Source of the DNA: CAYJBH01 sp964371365
GTDB taxonomy: Bacteria; Bacillota; Clostridia; Oscillospirales; Ruminococcaceae
Assembly: GCA_964371365.1 (NCBI GenBank)
Contig: CAYJMO010000066.1
Location: forward strand, 1 to 11,260
Reading direction: 5' to 3'
Length of the DNA: 11,260 nucleotides
Made by a program: the position numbers and the translations under genes. Of this stretch, positions 6,623-11,260 are shown one piece after another; the stretch's first letter is position 1; every line of letters begins with the position of its first letter. A model generated the notes under the pieces. That model made no database searches and was not told the DNA's origin. It was given only the letters and a program-made list of their open reading frames with translations.

Positions 6623-7509
6623 TGAAAAATGATATAAAGCTTGGGATTGCCCCGATTGCATGGACAAATGATGACCTGCCGGACCTCGGTGGGGAGAACA
6701 CGTTTGAACAGTGTGTCAGCGAGATGGCGCTCGCGGGATATTCCGGCTGTGAGGTCGGCAACAAATACCCGACCGACACGGCAGTTTTGAAAAAAGCGCT
6801 GTCCCTGCGAGGATTACAGATCTGCAACAGATGGCATTCCACCTTTTTAATCACAAAATCATTTGAAGAGAACGAGAAGGATTTCCGTGCAACACTTGAG
6901 TTTATGAGAGAAATGGGTGCAAAGGTGGTCGGCGTTTCGGAGCAAAGCTACAGTATTCAGGGCACGGATAAGGCGGTGCTATTTGAAAAATATGTTATGA
7001 ACGACGAGGAGTGGAAACTGCTCTGTGAGGGTCTCAATCGTCTTGGAAGTATTGCCCTTGAGTATGGCATATCACTCACCTTTCATCATCATATGGGTAC
7101 GGTGGTACAGACTGAAGAGGAGATTGACAGGCTGATGTCCGGCACCGACCCTGCGCTACTTTCACTATTGTATGATACAGGTCACCTCGCCTATGCCGAT
7201 GTCGATCCCATGTCGGTGCTGAAAAAACATCACGGACGCATAAAACATGTGCATCTCAAGGACATCCGCCCGGAACAGGTGAAAAAGGTTAGAAAGGAAA
7301 AACTCAGCTTTTTGCAGGGGGTTCGAGGTGGCACTTTCACCGTCCCGGGTGACGGATGCATCGACTTTTCACCACTGTTTAAACTCCTCGTCGAATCAGG
7401 ATATGACGGTTGGTTTGTGGTGGAAGCAGAACAGGACCCTGCGGTTGCAAACCCATATGAATATGCATTAAAAGCAATGGAGTATATAAAGGAGAATAAC
7501 ATATGCTAA
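6622..7509 (+). CDS. iolE: Inosose dehydratase (2-keto-myo-inositol dehydratase)
   Basis: IolE removes water from scyllo-inosose (2-keto-myo-inositol) to form 3D-(3,5/4)-trihydroxycyclohexane-1,2-dione. It belongs to the xylose-isomerase-like TIM-barrel family and needs a divalent metal. The 295-residue product opens with GIAPIAWTNDDLPDLGGENTF and continues EMALAGYSGCEVGNKYP, which is highly characteristic of IolE. Probable metal and substrate residues are in FHHHMGT (H155-H157), YDTGHL (D185, H188), HVHLKDIR (H209, H211, K213) and VVEAEQDP (E268). I prefer the ATG at 6622, which overlaps the iolD stop by one base and follows a GAGGA ribosome site near 6609-6613. The TTG just before it would add only one residue. 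The 3' end overlaps iolG by seven bases. The product feeds IolD directly, so gene order mirrors metabolic closeness. Confidence 0.96.
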   Translation: MKNDIKLGIAPIAWTNDDLPDLGGENTFEQCVSEMALAGYSGCEVGNKYPTDTAVLKKALSLRGLQICNRWHSTFLITKSFEENEKDFRATLEFMREMGAKVVGVSEQSYSIQGTDKAVLFEKYVMNDEEWKLLCEGLNRLGSIALEYGISLTFHHHMGTVVQTEEEIDRLMSGTDPALLSLLYDTGHLAYADVDPMSVLKKHHGRIKHVHLKDIRPEQVKKVRKEKLSFLQGVRGGTFTVPGDGCIDFSPLFKLLVESGYDGWFVVEAEQDPAVANPYEYALKAMEYIKENNIC

Positions 7510-8513
7510 ACATCGGAATAATAGGCGCCGGCAGGATAGGAAAGGTCCACGCCGAGAGCATCTCAAACTATGTAAAGAACGCAAAGGTCACCGCAATCGC
7601 TGACCCGTTTTTGACCCCCGAGACCGAGGCGTGGGCGAAATCGATGGGCATTGAAAACTGCTATAAGGATCATAAGTGTATTATTGAGGACAGCTCAATT
7701 GATGCGGTGCTTATCTGCTCCTCGACAGATACCCATTCCCCCATCTCTATCGAGGCGATAAATGCCGGCAAACATGTATTTTGTGAAAAACCGATAGACC
7801 ACGACATTGATAAAATTAACATGGTCAAAGCGGCACTTGAAGACAAGAATCTCAAATATCAGGTTGGGTTTAACCGTCGTTTCGATCGTAACTTTATGGC
7901 TCTTAGAGAAAAGGTCGCATCGAAAGAGGTCGGTGATGTCCATATTATCAAGATAACCTCCCGTGATCCGGAACCGCCAAACCCGGCATATATTTCAGTG
8001 TCGGGCGGAATGTTCCTCGACATGACCATACATGATTTTGACATGGTGCGCTACCTCTCCGGCGCAGAGGTTGAAGAGGTCTATGTCAACTCCGCCGTGC
8101 TCGTCGATCCCGAGATAGGCGAGCAGGGAGATGTCGACACCGCCATCATCACCATGAAACTCTCGAACGGCGCACTTGCCGTCATTGACAACTCACGAAA
8201 GGCGGTATATGGCTATGACCAGCGCGCCGAAGTTTTCGGAAGCGGTGGAATGGCGAGCATTGAAAATGAGACACCCGCATTAATAAAATCCATGACCAAG
8301 GACGGCGAGAATGCACCCAAGCCACTGTTCTTCTTTTTGGAGAGGTACATGCAGGCATATGCGCTTGAGATAACCATGTTTGTAGACTGTGTTGTAAATG
8401 ATACGGAGGTGTCGGTTAATCAAGAGGACGGTCTGCAGGCGGTGTTGATAGGTCTTGCCGCGAAAAAATCCGTCGAGGAAAATCGTCCTGTAAAACTATC
8501 TGAAATTGTATAG
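7503..8513 (+). CDS. iolG: myo-Inositol 2-dehydrogenase
   Basis: IolG oxidises myo-inositol to scyllo-inosose with NAD+, the first step of the pathway. It is a Gfo/Idh/MocA-family oxidoreductase of 336 residues, the usual length. The Rossmann motif IGIIGAGRIGKVHAE is at the N-terminus. The catalytic triad is complete: K96 in FCEKPIDHD, and D173 and H177 in FLDMTIHDFDMVRYLSG. These match K97, D172 and H176 of the Bacillus enzyme (from memory). QVGFNRRFDRNF is also typical of inositol dehydrogenases. The family includes close relatives acting on scyllo-inositol or D-chiro-inositol, and sequence alone does not fix isomer preference, but the operon context favours myo-inositol. The start follows AAGGAG (7489-7494) within the end of iolE, with which it overlaps by seven bases, suggesting coupled translation. 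Confidence 0.95.
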   Translation: MLNIGIIGAGRIGKVHAESISNYVKNAKVTAIADPFLTPETEAWAKSMGIENCYKDHKCIIEDSSIDAVLICSSTDTHSPISIEAINAGKHVFCEKPIDHDIDKINMVKAALEDKNLKYQVGFNRRFDRNFMALREKVASKEVGDVHIIKITSRDPEPPNPAYISVSGGMFLDMTIHDFDMVRYLSGAEVEEVYVNSAVLVDPEIGEQGDVDTAIITMKLSNGALAVIDNSRKAVYGYDQRAEVFGSGGMASIENETPALIKSMTKDGENAPKPLFFFLERYMQAYALEITMFVDCVVNDTEVSVNQEDGLQAVLIGLAAKKSVEENRPVKLSEIV

Positions 8514-8528
8514 AAAGGTATAATTGGT

Positions 8529-10031
8529 ATGGAAACATTAAAATATTTCGTAAACGGTGAAATGATAGAATCTAAAACCTCAAAGTTTACCGATGCATTC
8601 AACCCCAGCACCGGCGAAAAGGTCGCATCGGTGCCAAGTTGTACCGCCGAAGAGGTGGAGGGCGCAATTGCCGCGGCAAAGGCGGCATATCCGGCATGGT
8701 CACAGACCCCCGTAACAAAGCGTGTCCAGATTTTGTATAAGTTGCGAGACCTGCTATATAAAAACATCGACGAGCTGACCGACCTCGTCGCGCGTGAGCA
8801 CGGAAAGGTCTGGAACGAGGCAATGGGCGATGTGCTCAAAGCTATCGAGGGCACCGAGCTTGCAATCACAGCGACGACAAATCTTAAGGGTGAGAGCATG
8901 ATGAACGCCTCGTCCGGCTATGACACGGTGCTCTATCGTGAGGCGATCGGAGTATTTGCCGGTATTGTACCGTTCAACTTCCCTGCCATGATTCCAATGG
9001 GATGGATGACACCGATGTGTATCGCCTGTGGTAACACCATAGTGTTAAAAGCGGCGTCGTTCACACCGAGGACGACACTACGCATAGCCGAGCTCTACAA
9101 AGAGGCCGGTCTGCCGGACGGAGTTGTCAATGTAGTCACCTGTTCTCGTGTCGAGGCAGAGATATTCCTCACCCACCCCGATGTAAAGGGTATTACATTT
9201 GTAGGCTCCACCAATGTCGGCAAACATATTTATTCCGTTGCGGCGGCACACGGTAAACGTGTACAGGCACTTTGTGAGGCGAAAAATCATGCACTTGTTT
9301 TAAATGATGCGGCAATAAAAAGAACTGCGGCAGGCATAATAAATGCGGCATTCGGCTGTGCCGGTGAGCGTTGTATGGCTCTTCCGGTCGCAGTGGTTCA
9401 GGAGGATATTGCTGACGAGCTTGTAAACGAGCTGAAAAATCTCGCCTCACAGCTAAAGATCGGTGTGGCATACGACAAGCAGAGCACTCTCGGACCCGTT
9501 GTAAATGAGAGTCACCGCAAGAGCGTGGTAAGCTGGATAGAAAAAGGTATTGAGGAGGGCGCAACGCTCGTGCTGGACGGCAGGAATGTCACGGTTGAGG
9601 GCTATGAAAACGGTTTTTATATGGGACCGACCATTCTTGACCATGTAACCGACGAGATGAGTGTCGGCGATTGTGAGATATTCGGCCCTGTTCTCTGTAT
9701 CAAGCGAGTACGCAACTTTGAGGAGGGTATCACGTTGATGAACAGGAATCGTTTTGCCAACGGAAGTGTGATATATACACAAAGCGGTTATTATTCTCGT
9801 GAGTTTGCAAACCGAACCGATGGCGGTATGGTCGGCATAAATGTCGGCATACCGGTGCCGGTAGGCATGTTCCCGTTCAGCGGCCATAAGGACAGCTTTT
9901 TCGGCGACCTACACTGCCTCGGCTCCGACGGATTTAGATTTTTTACCGAGACGAAGGTAGTCACAACCCATTGGTTCGACGAGGTCGAGGCCAAGAGCTC
10001 AAAGGTATCAACCTGGGATGGAACTATATAA
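8529..10031 (+). CDS. iolA: (Methyl)malonate-semialdehyde dehydrogenase, CoA-acylating
   Basis: IolA converts malonate semialdehyde, one product of the inositol aldolase step, to acetyl-CoA and CO2 with NAD+ and CoA; related enzymes also accept methylmalonate semialdehyde. The 500-residue protein is an aldehyde dehydrogenase superfamily member. GVFAGIVPFNFPAMIPMGW is characteristic of this CoA-acylating subgroup. The nucleophile is C282 in GCAGERCMALP. The general-base glutamate found in ordinary aldehyde dehydrogenases is replaced by Asn in CEAKNHALVL, as expected for methylmalonate-semialdehyde dehydrogenases. GINVGIPVPVGMFPFSGHKDSFFGDLH near the C-terminus also fits. The length is normal. 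The start follows AGAAAGG (8512-8518) in a 15-base gap after iolG. Its stop directly abuts the iolR ATG. Confidence 0.95.
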   Translation: METLKYFVNGEMIESKTSKFTDAFNPSTGEKVASVPSCTAEEVEGAIAAAKAAYPAWSQTPVTKRVQILYKLRDLLYKNIDELTDLVAREHGKVWNEAMGDVLKAIEGTELAITATTNLKGESMMNASSGYDTVLYREAIGVFAGIVPFNFPAMIPMGWMTPMCIACGNTIVLKAASFTPRTTLRIAELYKEAGLPDGVVNVVTCSRVEAEIFLTHPDVKGITFVGSTNVGKHIYSVAAAHGKRVQALCEAKNHALVLNDAAIKRTAAGIINAAFGCAGERCMALPVAVVQEDIADELVNELKNLASQLKIGVAYDKQSTLGPVVNESHRKSVVSWIEKGIEEGATLVLDGRNVTVEGYENGFYMGPTILDHVTDEMSVGDCEIFGPVLCIKRVRNFEEGITLMNRNRFANGSVIYTQSGYYSREFANRTDGGMVGINVGIPVPVGMFPFSGHKDSFFGDLHCLGSDGFRFFTETKVVTTHWFDEVEAKSSKVSTWDGTI

Positions 10032-10790
10032 ATGAAGGTTAAAAGAATTTCATTGATCGAGGAGTACATCAATCAGCACAAAACTGTGTCGATTGATGAG
10101 CTCTGCGAGCATTTCAGAGTGTCAAAAAACACTATCCGACGTGACATTGAGGTGCTTGTTGAGGGTGGAGGAATAAAAAAAATCTACGGTGGTGTTACGG
10201 TGCCGAATGAGGGCACGCCCAACAATTTCAGCACCTACGCTCAACGCGCCATATCGTGTCAGGACGATAAACTTGATATTGCACGTCAAGCCGCCGAGTT
10301 TATTGAGGATGGTGACACTATTTTTGTCGATAGTGGCACCACCACCGTCGGCATAATCGACTTTTTAGGCAGTAAAAATGTGACGGTGTTGACCTATAAT
10401 CTCGATTTTATAATTAAAGCAATACCATTCCCCAACATACGCATCATCTCGCTTCCGGGTGAGTTTTTACGTGACACATTGTCCTTCGTCGGCTCGAACG
10501 GCGCTGACTTTCTTGAGACATTTAATATCAAAAAAAGCTTTATGGCGACGACCGGCTTTTCAGAAAAACGTGGCGTGACCAACTCATCGCCACTCGAGAG
10601 CTCCATCAAAAAATCGGCGATCAAAAACAGTGAGGAAATTTTTCTACTCGCCGACATGAGCAAATACATGAAAACCGCATTGATGACCTACTGCGAGCTC
10701 TCGGAGGTCGACTATATAGTTACAAAAGGTGAAATCCCGCAAAGTCTGAAAGAGTATGCACAGATGAATGACATCAATATTAAGATATAA
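10032..10790 (+). CDS. iolR: DeoR-family transcriptional regulator, probable inositol-operon repressor IolR
   Basis: This 252-residue protein has an N-terminal DeoR-type winged helix-turn-helix (about 5-60: ISLIEEYINQHKTVSIDELC, then HFRVSKNTIRRDIEVL) ending in KKIYGGV. The C-terminal sugar-phosphate sensor domain shows FVDSGTTT (SGTTT at 101-105), SFVGSNGADFLETFNIKKSF, GVTNSSPLESSIKKSAI and LLADMSKY. The sequence is colinear and visibly similar to Bacillus subtilis IolR as I remember it, including YGGVT, DSGTTT and GLTNS-like segments. In Bacillus the inducer is 2-deoxy-5-keto-gluconate 6-phosphate, the product of IolC; the same ligand is inferred here. There is no base between the iolA stop and this ATG, and the ribosome site is poor (GGATGG near 10017), so expression is probably coupled to iolA. 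As the last gene of the operon it would be autoregulated. Confidence 0.88.
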   Translation: MKVKRISLIEEYINQHKTVSIDELCEHFRVSKNTIRRDIEVLVEGGGIKKIYGGVTVPNEGTPNNFSTYAQRAISCQDDKLDIARQAAEFIEDGDTIFVDSGTTTVGIIDFLGSKNVTVLTYNLDFIIKAIPFPNIRIISLPGEFLRDTLSFVGSNGADFLETFNIKKSFMATTGFSEKRGVTNSSPLESSIKKSAIKNSEEIFLLADMSKYMKTALMTYCELSEVDYIVTKGEIPQSLKEYAQMNDINIKI

Positions 10791-10901
10791 AGCAATAGTC
10801 ATTCAACCCCGAAGAACGATTGAGGATTGCCGAGCAGAAATTGCGACACCACAGTGTCGGATCACCCTGTCGTCGTAAAAAAAATATTTGGAACAAATAA
10901 G
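10791..10901. other. Intergenic segment with a small hairpin; possible dispersed repeat
   Basis: A perfect 6-pair stem with a 4-base loop lies at 10844-10859 (CGACAC, CACA, GTGTCG). The 5' part (from GTCATTC at 10798) resembles the GTCATTC...GAGGAT-style starts seen in many dispersed intergenic repeats, though this is only an impression. One frame (10799-10900) is open for about 33 codons without a good start codon or ribosome site, so I do not call a gene. A run of eight A's follows at about 10877-10884. Confidence 0.3.
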
Positions 10902-10945
10902 AAAACCCGATAAACCACCATACTTAAGATGATTTATCGGGTTTT
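10902..10945. terminator. Strong intrinsic terminator, likely usable from both strands
   Basis: AAAACCCGATAAA (10902-10914) pairs perfectly with TTTATCGGGTTTT (10933-10945), a 13-pair stem with an 18-base loop. The stem carries its own A-run and T-run at the ends, as in bidirectional terminators. It would end the iol operon about 110 bases past the iolR stop. On the other strand it lies directly after the stop codon (10950-10948) of the recombinase remnant. Confidence 0.8.
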
Positions 10946-10947
10946 GA

Positions 10948-11260
10948 TTATGCGCCAAATGGATCTTTATATGCCCACTTGATTTGGATATTGGTTGAGT
11001 TTAATACAATAACTTCATCAATTAATTTTAGCATTATTTCTTCTGATATTTTCGAAATATTATCGAATTGCGAAAAGAAAGTTAGAAAAGCAGCATCTGC
11101 CGTTTCCTTGTTTATCAAGTTATTTATCTTTTCATTTAATATTTAATGTCGATGTTGATTTATGTTTATGCGTTCTTGATTTTTTGTTTTTATTCGAATA
11201 TTTCGTATTTACTGCATAAAAAGTTTCTTTATCAATTATAGCTTCATGATTATTTTCTAT
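10948..11260 (-). pseudogene. Decayed C-terminal remnant of a large serine recombinase (site-specific integrase/transposase type)
   Basis: On the - strand, from the window edge, 11260-11132 reads IENNHEAIIDKETFYAVNTK and then a Lys/Asn-rich tail to TGA. NxHEAIIxxExF is the well-known segment in the recombinase domain of large serine recombinases, just before the zinc-ribbon part. After a frame change, 11142-10948 reads from ILNEKINNLINKE through SKISEEIMLKLIDEVIVL to NIQIKWAYKDPFGA and TAA, the usual C-terminal end of the same family. The zinc ribbon and most of the coiled coil that should separate these pieces are missing. The copy is therefore both frameshifted and internally deleted and cannot be functional as seen. 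The N-terminal catalytic resolvase domain would lie beyond the window. The stretch is much richer in A and T than the iol genes, consistent with foreign origin. Confidence 0.75.

Noticed and set aside
8420..8899. 159-codon open frame on the - strand across the iolG/iolA junction
   Set aside because: It mirrors two well-supported genes and has no ribosome site or recognisable motif.
10799..10900. Small protein of about 33 codons after iolR
   Set aside because: A stop lies just upstream, there is no ATG or GTG near the start, and no ribosome site. It is more likely an intergenic repeat or gene fragment.

Overview
The window looks like a chromosomal stretch from a low- to mid-GC Bacillota, most likely a Clostridia-type fermenter. 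The reasons are strong AGGA/GGAGG-type ribosome binding sites, the standard genetic code with TGA as stop, a Bacillus-like inositol (iol) operon with a DeoR-family IolR, and a sugar phosphotransferase system. No genus can be assigned from the sequence alone.

Left part (1-1966, + strand): the tail of a zinc-type sugar/polyol-phosphate dehydrogenase resembling L-sorbose-1-phosphate reductase is followed 17 bases later by a complete PTS Enzyme I gene (ptsI) with every catalytic residue in place. This is the end of an operon that begins outside the window, probably a PTS-linked sugar or polyol pathway. A convergent ridA (1991-2362, - strand) closes this block.

Intergenic block (2363-2877): about 290 bases (2408-2695) are almost wholly made of perfect or near-perfect hairpins stacked end to end, bounded by imperfect terminal inverted repeats and containing a 16-base direct repeat. 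It looks like a MITE/BOX-like structured repeat and is the most unusual feature here. To its right lie a sigma-70/sigma-A type promoter and a tandem direct repeat that is a candidate IolR operator.

Main part (2878-10790, + strand): a tightly packed myo-inositol catabolic operon, iolB-iolC-iolD-iolE-iolG-iolA-iolR. Several junctions are overlapping or have no gap. IolG oxidises myo-inositol to scyllo-inosose, IolE dehydrates it, IolD hydrolytically opens the ring, IolB isomerises 5-deoxyglucuronate to 5-dehydro-2-deoxygluconate, IolC phosphorylates that, and IolA converts malonate semialdehyde to acetyl-CoA. The aldolase (IolJ) that joins the IolC and IolA steps and an inositol transporter are not in the window. 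The regulator gene is the last gene of the operon it presumably controls.

Right flank (10791-11260): a short hairpin-bearing segment, a strong intrinsic terminator that can serve both strands, and an AT-rich, frame-broken, internally deleted remnant of a large serine recombinase on the - strand. This marks the edge of a decayed mobile element beside the iol operon.
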